The notes under the pieces were generated by a model. The model saw nothing but the letters and a program-made list of their open reading frames with translations, was not told the DNA's origin and made no database searches. The position numbers and the translations under genes were made by a program. Of a stretch of DNA of 64,000 nucleotides, positions 49,799 through 61,118 are shown in pieces. Location: assembly GCF_019097595.1 (NCBI RefSeq), contig NC_080720.1, forward strand, positions 30,766,852 through 30,830,851, given 5' to 3'. Source of the stretch: Hemibagrus wyckioides (Eukaryota > Chordata > Actinopteri > Siluriformes > Bagridae). The number at the start of each line of letters is the position of its first letter. The first letter of the stretch is position 1.

Positions 49799-51066
49799 TT
49801 AAACAGAGTACTTAGGATCAGGTTTGGAAACCCGGCCATATCTAGTTCGGTATGGTAACTTTTGAGCAGTCGGCTCTGCTGGAATGTTTTCTTCAGCATG
49901 CAGTGCATCTCGAGACACATTGTTGCTGTCTGGTACAGAACTGAGTTGTGACCAGAAGTCCTCCTGATCTGCTTGTGTGCAGTGTGGGAGTGGCTCTCTT
50001 ACAGGTAGTAGATGTGGACAATTCCTCCTGTACTCTTTACCGTGTGACTCCACAATATTGCTCTTTGAGAATGATCCTAACAACCCCAATCTTGTCATGT
50101 CCTTTTGCTGTTTGCGTCCTTACTACCTGGGATTCACGCAGTGGAGAGAGTGGCTTGCTCCTTTTATCAAAGGTCGCTTTCTGCATTTGTCTCTTTTTGG
50201 AGAGTTGTGCTTTGATTTTTACTGTGTCCTTTGACCTTGGCTTCAGCATCTGATTGCTAATGGGCATGTTGGTACGATTTATCCTGGACGTCAGTCTCTG
50301 TGCCGGCGAACCCAGTATCTTATCTCGAGGGATGTTGCAGATGTTCAACAGATTCAGAAACGAGTCTGTCCCGTCTCTTAGTGACCTCGAGCAGGCGCTT
50401 TGCACTACGAACGGCTCTTTCTGCAAGACCGTTTGCCTGGGGATACTTGGGACTACTAGTAATGTGAGAAAAGTCCCATGAACTTGCAAAGTCTCTGAAC
50501 ATCTGGCTTGTGAACTGGGTGCCGTTAACGGTGATTAGCTTTTGTGGAATGCCGTGCACAGAAAAGTGCCTCTTTAGTTTGTTGATGTTTTGTGACGACA
50601 AGTTTCTTAGTGGATTTATTTCAAACCAGCCTGAGTATGAATTTACTAGCACTAGGTACTGTTGGCTGTTCCAATCAAATATGTCAGTGGCAACGACAGA
50701 CCAGGGCAGTTCTGGGATCTCGTGCTGTTGCAATGGCTCCTTTTTGTTGATGCATTGTTGGTTTGTTAAAGCATTGCATATGCTACAAGTCTGCACAAAG
50801 TGGTCAATCACAGTTTACCATAAAACAGCATCGCATGCTCTGCGTTTGGTCGCTTCGGCTCATGCATGACCTTTGTGCAAAATCTGTAGATATTCACTTC
50901 GTAGGCTGTGAGGGATTACAACTCTTGTTCCCTTCATGACGATCCCATCCTCAGTAGTGAGTTCGTCCCTGAAAGGAAAAAAAGGTTTTAGTGGAACTGG
51001 CACACTCTGAATTTTCTTTGGCCAGCCGTTCTTGATGGTGTTGCACAAAGTTTGCAGAGTCAACAT
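49799..51066 (-). pseudogene. Ty3/Gypsy integrase and pol 3' end, degenerate
   Basis: Minus-strand pieces: 50860-51066 (LHKGHA, first half of the zinc-binding motif), 50320-50811 (HFVQTCSICNA, the Cys pair; VVATDIFDW with the first catalytic Asp; TVNGTQFTS where the second Asp is expected; GLAERAVRSAK with the Glu) and 49799-50098 (C-terminal pol end). Stops lie between the pieces. The second catalytic Asp is replaced by Val. No gag, protease or reverse transcriptase was seen. It is a dead 5'-truncated remnant with its 3' LTR adjacent. Confidence 0.75.
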
Positions 51067-51753
51067 TTACTTAATTCCTGTACACTCCGGTGGCAAAATT
51101 GGGGATAAATAATTCCAGGCTCGAGCTCAATCAGTCCTAGCGACTCCCCTGACAACAACAACACTTTAATCTGTGCATCATCCAAAAATGGTTAAAAAGA
51201 GTGTGAGAAAAGCGACAATGACGGGTGGCAATGAAAAGGTGTCATCTCAAAACATGATGATGATCTCTAGTATCAAACAGCCATAAACAACCATTATTTT
51301 ACTTGTAATAAAGAAGGAACATCCATCTGTGAAACCTAACACACTAAATGTCTTGTTTTAAATGACAAAAGTCGATGATTTAGTCTGTATCATGCTTTAG
51401 ATCACATACCACATGAAACAGCTTCCCAGAAATTTCTATATATAATATACAACCCGGGCCACGGCAATGAGAGTACAGGATCCTGCCGTTGGTCCACCAG
51501 GAGGCTGAAGGATGCAAATAGCAATTTAAGATGTGAAATAATAGTACATTTTTTGCATCTTCTTCTTCTTTCGGCTTTTCCCTTCCTCACAGCGAATCAT
51601 CTCTCTAGTACGGTTATAGATAAAGGAGATTTCAGTAGATATTTCTATAAATATATGTTTATAAATGTTTGTAAAAACATCCATTTTAATGTACTATCCG
51701 CTGTCGTCTGCATTCTGCATGCTAATCTTTACTTGTTCTTCTGATGTCTGAAG
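51067..51753. other. Intergenic segment, unit D
   Basis: Copy of 9333-10019. No gene is seen. Confidence 0.4.
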
Positions 51754-52243
51754 GTCCAGAGAGTGCCGAGGGAGCGGTTCTGTCACCAGAAGCTTCCGGA
51801 TAAACCCCGTGGACTTGGAATCGCAGTACAAGTGGGTTTTTAGAACAGAATGCACTCTTTATATGAGGTTTCTGCTAAGACCTATATTTTGTAAAGGTGT
51901 ATGATGTATTCTGTGTGTGTGTGTGTGTTTGTGGCTGTTTCGTTGTGCTCTCAGAGAGCTGCTGAACTTGCAGGAGGTGAAGACGAACGTCCTGCAGGTT
52001 CACCTGAACGGTGAGTGTTGTGTAAAAGAGCGTGTGTTTAAAAGAGGCTGCTGGTTTAAGTCATGGAGAACTGGAGACATGGTTCAACTGGAGAACGTCG
52101 TAGGAGACAAAGTGTTTGTGAGTGTGTTCGAGTATTCCTGGAATTCTCCGTGATGTGTGTTATTCAGTGGCGGGAGATGTTGATGATGATGATGGTGGGC
52201 TTTGCAGAAAATCTGGTCTTTCTCCTGGACGCTCTGAAGAAGG
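51754..52243 (+). CDS. Three exon-like pieces of an unrecognised gene, unit D
   Basis: Pieces 51754-51831, 51955-52010 and 52208-52243 are identical in layout to those of unit B and keep the same frame and splice words. No difference that would break the frame was seen. Confidence 0.45.
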
Positions 52244-52729
52244 GTCAGTTGTCCGATGGCTCTGTTTTTCTTTGCAGCAGTTTTGCTCACGTCATGTTCA
52301 CTTGCTTATCGTGTCAACATGAGAGAGGGATGAGTAGCTCTCATTAGTAGCAGAAACTAAGTGGTATGTTACCAGAAATCTTTACTATGATGCTGAGATG
52401 TGGTTCTCTGACACTAACTCAGTGTTTAGGTGTTTAGGTAACTTGCTACATGCCTGGCTGATGCAAAATAAAAATGCTGATACGTTTTACTAGATCTTCT
52501 GTAACTACTATAAACAAACCAACAGAAACACACAGACACAATAAACATAAGAGTTTCTCAAAAATATCCCAGTCGTTCCTGGCCGCAGTCTGATTTTTTT
52601 TTAATCAGATGTAAATCCCAGGTGAGTCGTGTATACAGCTGGGACGTTACAGGAGCGGCAACATCACATGATTCCAAAGAAGTGAATGTGAGAGAAACTT
52701 GGGAGTGATATTACTGTAACTGATAACCC
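52244..52729. other. Noncoding segment, unit D
   Basis: Copy of 10510-10995. No gene is seen. Confidence 0.4.
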
Positions 52730-53456
52730 TGTCTGTCTGCCTACCTACCTACCTACCTGTCTGTCTGTCTGCCTGCCTGTCTGTCTGTGCACCTGTCTGC
52801 CTGCCTGCCTGCCTTCCTGTCTTCCTTCCTGGCTGTCTTCCTTTCTGTCTGCATATCTACCTGTCTGCCTACTCATCTGTTTGTCTTCGTGCCTTTCTGC
52901 CTGCCTACCTGTCTGTCTGTCTTCCTGTCTGCCTACCTGTTTGTCTGTCTGTCTTCCTGCCTGCCTGTCTGTTTGCCTACCTGTCTTTCTGTCTGTCTTC
53001 CTATCTGCCTTCCTGTCTGTCTGCCTGCCAACATGTCTGCCTGCCTGTCTACCTACCTGTTGGTCTGCCTGCTTTCCTGTCTGCCTACCTGCCTGTCTTC
53101 TTTCTTGCCTGTCTTCCTATCTGCCTACCTACCTGTCTGTATGCCTGCCTGCCTGCCTTCCTTCCTGGCTGTCTTCCTTTCTGTCTGCCTACCTACCTGT
53201 CTGCCTACTCGTCTGTTTGTCTTTGTGCCTTTCTGCCTGCCTACCTGTCTGTCTGCCTTCCTGTCTGCCTACCTGTTTGTCTGTCTGTCTGTCTTCCTGT
53301 CTGCCTGCCTACCTGTATTCCTGCCTGCCTGTCTGCCTACATATCTGTCTTTCTGTCTGTCTGTCTGCCTGCCTACCTGACTGTCTTCCTGTATGCCTAC
53401 CTGTCTGTCTCTCTGTCTTCCTGCCTGTCTGTCTGTCTGTCTTCCTGCCTGCCTCA
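52730..53456. repeat. CTGT/CTGC/CTAC tetranucleotide-based array, unit D
   Basis: Same length and variant order as 10996-11722, which points to a recent common origin of the B and D 5' halves. Confidence 0.9.
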
Positions 53457-54786
53457 TGGTGTCGCACTCTAATCAGCGAATTAACTCAAAATCCCTACAA
53501 AGGTTTCCTGAGCCTTTAAATGGTCTCTCAGTCTGGTCCAGTAGGCTACACAATCATGGAGAAGACTGCTGCCCTGACAGACGTCCAGAAGACGGTCATT
53601 GACACCCTGCACATGGAGGATAAGACACAAAAGGTCATTGCTGAAGAAGCTGGATGTTCACAGAGTGCTGTATCCAAGCACGTTAATGAAAAGTTAAATG
53701 GAAAGAAAGTGTGATAGAAAAAGGTGCAGAAACAACAGGGATGACCGCAGCCTTGAGAGGATTGTGAAATGAAGCCCCTTCAAGAATCTGGGGGAGATTC
53801 ACAAGGAGTGGACTGCAGCTGGAGTCGGTCACATTCCTTGTGTCGAGCCACTCCTGAACCAGAGACGACGCCAGAGGTGTCTTACCTGGGCTAAGGACAA
53901 AAAGGACTGGACTGTTGCTCAGTGGGCCAAAGTCCTCTTTTCAGATGAAAGTAAATTTTCCATTTCATTTGGAAATCAAGGTCCCAGAGTCTGGAGGAAG
54001 AGAAGAGAGGCAAAAAATCCAAAGTTGCTTGAGGTCCAGTGTAAAGTTTGCAGTCAGTGGTGGTTTGGAGAGCCGTGTCATCTGCTGGTGTTGGTCCACT
54101 GTGTTTTATCAGGTCCACAGTCGTCTACCAGGAAGTTTTAGAGCACTTCATGCTTCCCTCTGCTGACCAGCTTTATGGAGATGCTGATTTCATTTTCCAG
54201 AAGGACTTGGCACCTGCCCACACTGCCAAAAGTACTAATACCTGGTTTAAGGACCATGGTGTGACCATGTGCTTGATTGACCAGCAAACCCCTTGAAAGC
54301 CCTACCTAAATCCCATAGAGAATCAGTGGGGTACTGTGAAGAGGACGATGCGAGACACCAGACCCAACAACGCAGAAGAGCTGAAGGACGCCATCAGAGC
54401 AACCTGGGCTTCCATAACACCTCAGCAGTGCCACAGACTGACCGTCTCCATGCCACGCCACATTGCTGCAGTAATTCATGCAAAGGGAACTCCGACCAAG
54501 TATTGAGTGCTGTACATGTTCACACTTTTTTAGTAGTCCAACATTTCTGCGTTGAAAATTATTATTTTTTTTGTTATTTTTTTTTTATTGGTGTAATGTT
54601 CTAGTTTTCTGAGATACTCAATTTTAGGTTTTCATTAGCTGCAAAAAAATAAACACTTAAAATATATCAAAAATATATCAGTCTGTGTGTAATGAATCTA
54701 TATAATATAGAGTTTCACTTGTTGAATTGAATTACTGAAATAAGTCAACTTTTCGATGATATTCTAATTTTATTCAGATACACCTC
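53457..54786 (+). pseudogene. Tc1-like element with broken transposase (family 1), unit D
   Basis: Copy of 11723-13052 with the same frameshifts and only scattered base differences (for example GATTGACCAGC for GATTGGCCAGC). The inactivating changes therefore predate duplication. Confidence 0.85.
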
Positions 54787-54817
54787 TGTATATATGGTGG
54801 GAGAAACAAAATCTCTG

Positions 54818-54831
54818 CTGCCCTCTAGTGG
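54818..54831 (-). promoter_or_regulatory. CTCF-like motif (minus orientation), unit D
   Basis: Reverse complement CCACTAGAGGGCAG. Confidence 0.4.
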
Positions 54832-54933
54832 ACAACTCTGAGCATAACTATGACGACCATGATTTGATCAAGCATGACCAATTAGAGTTAAATATATAAA
54901 GGCTAAAAATATACATTATAGAAATATAACATA

Positions 54934-55776
54934 CAGTATCTCACAAAAGTGAGTACACCCCTCACATTTTTGTAAATATTTTATTATATCTTTTCATGTG
55001 ACAACACTGAAGAAATGCCACTCTGCTACAATGTAAAGTAGTGAGTGTACAGCCTGTATAACAGTGTAAATATGCTGTCCCCTCAAAATAACTCAACACA
55101 CAGCCATTAATGTCTAAACTTTTGTTTTTGTCTAAACAAAAGTGAGTACACCCCTAAGTGGAAATGTACAAATTGGGCCCAAAGTGTCAATATTTTGTGT
55201 GGCCACCATTATTTTCCAGCACTGCCTTAACCCTCTCGGGCATGGAGTTCACCAGAGCTTCACAGGTTGCCACTGATGAGATGTTCACTGGCAAACTTCA
55301 GATGAGCCTGTACATGTGCTTTCTTTAGCATGGGGACCTTGCGGGCGCTATTGGATTTCAGTCTTTCACGGCGTAGTGTGTTACCAATTGTTTTCTTGGT
55401 GACTATGGTCCCAGCTGCCTTGAGATCATTGACAAAATCCTCCAGTGTAATTCTGGGCTGATTCCTCGCCGTTCTCATGATCATTGAGAGTGCTCCTACT
55501 GTAATCTCAGCTCGTTACCTGTATAAAAGTATGTATAAAAGACACCTGGGAGCCAGAAATCTTTCTGATTGATAGGGGATCAAATACTTATTTCACTCAT
55601 TAAAATGCAAATCAATGTATAACTTTTCTGAAATGTATTTTTCTGGATTTTTTTGTTGTTATTCTGCCTCTCACTGTTCAAATACACCTACCATTAAAAT
55701 TACAGACTGATCATTTCTTTGTCAGTGGGCAAACGTACAAAATCAGCAGGGGATCAAATAATATTTTCCCTCACTG
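54934..55776 (-). mobile_element. Internally deleted chimeric Tc1-like element (family 2), unit D
   Basis: Copy of 13200-14042, with TA on both sides and the same truncated N-terminal transposase frame at 55260-55484. Confidence 0.75.
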
Positions 55777-55951
55777 TATATAATCACTGCCCAATGCCTG
55801 TGGGTCATTATACACAGAATCGAACTGAGCAATTATTTTCTTTACCCGTGACACAAAAACTGAAGGATGTCATAGTACGGGTTTATAAAATGTGGTCAGC
55901 CCTGAATAGGGGACAATGCCATTTGTTTGTTGCTGCTGTTTCTTCTTCTTC

Positions 55952-56036
55952 TGGTGAGAGAGAGACAAAGAGAATGATAGAGAGACAGCAAAAGAGAGAG
56001 AGAGAAAGAGAGCTACGGATAGAGAGAGAGAGTTTA
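55952..56036. repeat. GA-rich microsatellite, unit D
   Basis: Copy of 14218-14302. Confidence 0.8.
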
Positions 56037-56205
56037 AACTAAAATATTTGGTGATTCTGGTGTGATTTTCTGAGCTTAGAGGTCGTTTCCTCTCATAAAT
56101 TACGAGATATCGATATGCAAGTAGAGGAGGTTTGTAAAGCACTAAAGTGCCGCTGCATCACTCTCTTTGTCATTTCGAAATAACACGAGGGAGTCGAACG
56201 GCATC

Positions 56206-56691
56206 ATGGGTAACATCCAGAAGATGGTAAAAAAGATGGATCTAAAATACATGTTTCAGCTGAAGATCATATGTTCATTATAATTCATTAGAATCCTGCA
56301 GCACTTGATGCTCTGATGCTCAGAATCGTACACACACTGAATTAGAGACTGAGAGCCGGAGCATGCAGTCTGCTTCAGCGCACGTGGATCAGCTGATCAG
56401 TTAATTATCAGTTTGAATCAGGTGTGTTAGAGCAGAGAAAACACACACACACAAACACACACACAGCTGTGCAGTTCAGCAGCTCTTTATGTGGTGGGTA
56501 TGAGACCCTGATTTAGCTGATGTGATAATTATAGCATCATTACAGATAATACAGTCTAACTGTGTGTGTGTGTGTGTGTGTGCTTGCTGCAGCTGGAGCT
56601 GATCCGGCCGGTGGACGGCGGAGCGTGTAAAGCGCAGAGGGAGTACCAGCTCATGCGCCTCATGCTGGACCACACACAGGTGATGGAGTGA
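56206..56691 (+). CDS. Candidate small two-exon gene or terminal exons, unit D
   Basis: MGNIQKM at 56206-56226 and the 29-codon exon at 56593-56679 have the same phases as in unit B. The one coding change is MRLML for MRFML. Read-through after the last donor ends at TGA 56689-56691. The family is unrecognised. Confidence 0.4.
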
Positions 56692-56882
56692 CGCTTTTTT
56701 CACCTTCAACTGTAAAACCGTCTACACATCACTGTGCATGGACACTTTCTTTATATTTTTCTACATCTCAACATAAAGCTTCAGGCACCTGCTGTGAACA
56801 GCGAGCTCTCTGACACTCAGGTATTTAAATAAAAAGCCTTAAAGTGTGTGAAGACCTCAGCAGAAACCTGCTGGCGTTTCTC

Positions 56883-56884
<2 letters not shown>

Positions 56885-56952
<68 letters not shown>
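56885..56952. repeat. TG microsatellite, unit D
   Basis: Pure (TG)n of about 34 repeats. Confidence 0.95.
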
Positions 56953-56955
<3 letters not shown>

Positions 56956-57553
56956 AAAGCGAAGCGTGTCAGAGGAAGAAGCGCGTTTGCTGCTAATAAA
57001 CAACAGATCTCAAAGAAAGAGAAAGGAAAAAAATGTTCATGTGATTGACAATAAAGGAAGTCGAAGCTGAAGCACAAAGTTTTCCTGTTTGTTTTGTTTT
57101 AAACTAAACTGCTGGATTATTAGATACACTTAGTTTATAGGTATAAAATGATCGACTGTTCCATGAGTGTGTGTGTGTGTGTGTGTGTGATGCGTATTTT
57201 ATTAGACCCAATCCAAAGGTGCAGATACCCCATAATGCTACACAGACTTCTAGCCCTTTCTGTATCATTATAGTTACATTATAAACCTAGAAAATAACCA
57301 GTATAATGTTTATCTCATCACATCTCCAGTTTTAGTGCTTTTCTAATAAGGTTTGTTTGTGTTTTTTCTGTAACAGGATACGTTACATTTTGGTCTAAAA
57401 CTTTAAAAGAGCAAAAAATCAAGAGGTTGGTGAGATCATGATCCTTTATAACTGGAATAATGTGGATAAATTGCTTCAGTGATGTTCCACAATATTGGAT
57501 GCAACTCAACAACAACAACAAAAAAAAGATGTTCATTAATTAGTAACAAATTT
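56953..57553. other. Noncoding segment with AATAAA, unit D
   Basis: Copy of 15229-15833. A possible polyadenylation signal lies near 57048. No gene is seen. Confidence 0.35.
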
Positions 57554-57936
57554 GACACCAATTAGCCATAACATTATGACCACCTGCCTAATATTGTTTT
57601 GGTCATCCTTTTGCTGCCAAAACAGCCCTGACCTGTCGAGGCATGGACTCTACTAGATCCCTGAAGGTGTGCTGTGGTATCTGGCACCAAGATGTTAGCA
57701 GCAGATCCTTTAACGGAGAAGTTCACCTCCAGAACAAAAATCTACAGATAATTTCTTCACCCCCTGGTCATCCAAGATGATCATGTCTTTCTTTCTTCAG
57801 TCGTAAAGAAATGATGTTTTTAAGAAAACATTTCAGGATTTTTCTCCATATAGTGGCCTTCAATGGTGCCCGCGAGTTTGACCTTCCAAAATGCAGTTTA
57901 AATGCAGCTTCAAGGAGTAGTGTTTACGTTAGGTTA
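57554..57936. mobile_element. Tc1-like terminal fragment plus dispersed repeat fragment, unit D
   Basis: Same composite as 15834-16215. Confidence 0.6.
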
Positions 57937-58106
57937 ATATCTATGCATTGAAAATATAGTCAGTGAATGTTTTTTGGGGATTAATTGCAGCCTCTTTCCT
58001 GTACAGGCCTATACAGTGTTTCTATATTAATATTAAAAGCCATTTTGAATTGGATTCATTATTGGGGTTTGTAAATTAACTGCTTAATGTTCTACATGAT
58101 GTCATG

Positions 58107-58132
58107 AGGTCATGTGAGGTCATATGAGGTCA
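58107..58132 (+). promoter_or_regulatory. Three AGGTCA half-sites upstream of copy D
   Basis: AGGTCA at 58107, 58117 and 58127, the same geometry as copy B. Confidence 0.3.
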
Positions 58133-58293
58133 TATGACTGACCATGTGTTAAAAAAACCAAAACATTCCGAATTCTGTTCTGAGCATCACCTGACGACGT
58201 ACATAGCAACCATCCTCAGACCACCTTTAGCTATCGACAGAGAAACAGTGCCCCTTGTGTAGCAGAGATTTACAGCATTTAATAGCGATTTTA

Positions 58294-58448
58294 CATCATT
58301 TAGCAGCATTTTACATCATTTAGCAGCATTTCACATCATTTAGCAGCATTTTACATCATTTAGCAGCATTTTACTTCATTTAGCAGCATTTTACATCCTT
58401 TAGCAGCATTTTACTTCATTTAGCAGCATTTCACATCATTTAGCAGTT
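58294..58448. repeat. 20-bp minisatellite in the 5' region of copy D
   Basis: Same family as 16553-16705, with its own variant order. Confidence 0.85.
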
Positions 58449-58478
58449 ATTTCAACAGAGTTTTAACTCTATTATACA

Positions 58479-60740
58479 ATGGCTGCACTGTTTGTTAAAG
58501 ATCTTCACCCTGAAGTATCTGAGGTGATACTTTCGAGTAGATTTAGACCTGCAGGACACATCCAGTCTGTCCACATTTGCAGGGACAGGAAGACCGGCTC
58601 TCCTCTCGGATATGCGTACGTCAACTTCCGCTATCGAGATGACGGTAAAACAAACCTTTTCTTTTTTTCTACACTGTTTCTTACCTGTTTTTGCAGCAGA
58701 TTTAAGGCTACATGTGTAACTTCTGTAGTATTTTCTAGTTTTACTATATGGATATGGTCATGTTTTAAATGGTACTAAAAAGATATGAAAAGATATTTTG
58801 ATGAGTTATATATAGACTATAATAGACTTTAATTAAAAATGAATGGCTTATTTCTGTTCCCTCAGCTGAGAGAGCCATCAACATGTTCAATTTTGAACTG
58901 CTCCTGGGGAGACCCATGCGCGTCATGTGGTCTCACTGGGAACCCACCGCCAAGCCCATCAAGGGAGGAAACATTTTCATTAAGAACCTTGATTGGTCCA
59001 TTGACTGCACCTCCCTCTTCGACACTTTCTCTGTGTTTGGGAGGATCGTGTCGTGCAAGGTTCGAGCTTTGCGCTGTTATATATGAATATATATATGAAT
59101 AGCTGAATATCTGTGTTGTGTGATTAGTGTGTTGTTGTGTGTTGACACACTGTGTTTCTCCTGAAGGTTGTGGAATCAAAACGTTACGGGTACGTTCAGT
59201 ACGAGTCAGCGGAGGCGGCGGCGCTGGCCATCGAACGGCTGAACGGGAAACTCCTGAACGACCGCCAAGTGTAAGTCACGTGTCAATTAGTGCCTTTTTA
59301 CCCGCCAGGGTTCAAATGTCAGGATTTTTTTACATTCCGTTTAAACTAATTGCATTTAAGATTTATTTATTGAACTCTGAGGACATAACTTCTAACAGCA
59401 GGGTTTAGACTCTAAGTGCAGCTTCTCTGTTGTGTTATAGCACCATCGAGTACTTCAGGTCTTGGGAGGAGCGCAAGGTGGAGGTGCGCAGGGCCGAGAA
59501 GCCCAAGCCGGAGGCACGCAGGGCCGAGGAGCCCAAGGTGGAGGCGCGCAGGGCAGAGGAGCCCAAGTTGGAGGTGTGCAGGGCCGAGGAGCCCAAGGCG
59601 GAGGTTCGCAGGGCCGAGAAGCCCAAGGCGGAGGTGCGCAGGGCCAGGGAGGCCAAGGAGGAGGTGTGCAAGGCCGAGGAGCCCAAGGCGGAGGTGCTCA
59701 GGGCCGAGGAGCCCAAGGCGGAGGTGCTCAGGGCCGAGGAGCCCAAGGCGGAGGTGCGCAGGGCCGAGGAGCCCAAGCCAGAGGAGCCCAAGCCAGAGAA
59801 GCCCAAGGTGGAGGTGCGCAGGGCCGAGGAGCCCAAGCCAGAGGAGCCCAAGCCAGAGAAGCCCAAGGTGGAGGTGCGCAGGGCCGAGGAGCCCAAGGCG
59901 GAGGTGCGCAAGGCCGAGGAGCCCAAGGCGGAGGTGCGCAAGGCCGAGGAGCCCAAGGCGGAGGTGCGCAAGGCGGAGGGGCGCAGGGCCGAGGAGCCCA
60001 AGGCGGAGGCGCGCAGGGCCGAGGAGCCCAAGGCGGAGGCGCGCAGGGCCGAGGAGCCCAAGGCGGAGGCGCGCAGGGCCGAGGAGCCCAAGGCGGAGGC
60101 GCGCAGGGCCGAGGAGCCCAAGGCGGAGGCGCGCAGGGCCGAGGAGCCCAAGGCGGAGGTTTGCAAGGCCGAGGAGCCCAAGCTGGAGGCATGCAGGGCC
60201 GAGGAGCCCAAGGTGGAGGTAGCCGTGGAGACAGCTGTCTCAGAAATCAGAGTTCCGGTTCCACTTCAGGTCCGAAACACAACAAAAAGCACACACACAC
60301 AACACCAATATTCTGTATGCTTAATATTACATGCTAAAGATAGTGTATGATAGATTATTAGATTATAGATTACATAGCAAGTGTTTCATATCAGATTCGT
60401 AAATATCTTTGACATGATGTATTAACTTTAGTCATTTGGAAACAAAGCCCCACCCACTACTCCCTCTGTCCTCGTGTGTGTGTGTGTACGTTTGTAGGTG
60501 GATAAAATGGACGCCTTACTGCAGGCAAGAGAAGCTGGTGTCATTCCGGTGAGGATCATTAATGAAAATTTCTGATATTGATTCATATCTAAATGGATCA
60601 TTACATCACATCACAGTGTACACAGGAAATAAAATTAATTTCTGACTTCTGCATTTCTCTTTCAGGAAATCCTGAAGAGGACTTTTACAGATGGAAAGAA
60701 GAAGAGGAAGAAGAAGAAGAAGAATAAGAGGAAATATTAA
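58479..60740 (+). CDS. PABP-like two-RRM decapeptide-repeat protein, copy D (complete, shortest)
   Basis: Exons 58479-58644, 58866-59059, 59167-59270, 59441-60269, 60498-60548 and 60666-60740 total 1419 nt and 472 residues, with all phases closed. RRM1 has Ile for Val at residue 28 relative to B and C, and the RNP motifs are unchanged. Exon 4 has only about 25 units. It includes a 20-residue block (EEPKPEEPKPEKPKVEVRRA) present twice and a run of AEARRAEEPK units unique to this copy. The lysine tail is shorter, with 25 codons in the last exon. The role is as for copy B. Confidence 0.85.
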
Positions 60741-61118
60741 TGAACCCCATCATTCTTCTTCTTCTTTTTATTATTATAATTGTAATTTTTTTTCATTCTA
60801 TTTTTATTCTTACTGTTATTATTATTACATTTTTTAATTCTTATTCTTATTATTCTTATTAATATTAAACCTTTATTCTAATTCACTACATTATTCACTA
60901 ACATTATTGTAAATAATAATCACTTACACTGACATTATTGTAAATAATAATCACTTACACTGACATTATTGTAAATGATATTTGACGTCATTTGTATTGT
61001 TATTAAATTTTTAAAATCACCTTTGTTGTTGTAAGTTTATTTATTTACAAGACCATTTAAATCTACTACTTTAATCATTTAATAAATCTTATAATCTAAT
61101 AAAAATAAGATAAAAATA
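60741..61118 (+). other. AT-rich 3' flank of copy D
   Basis: Same as the other copies. No gene is seen. Confidence 0.45.
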
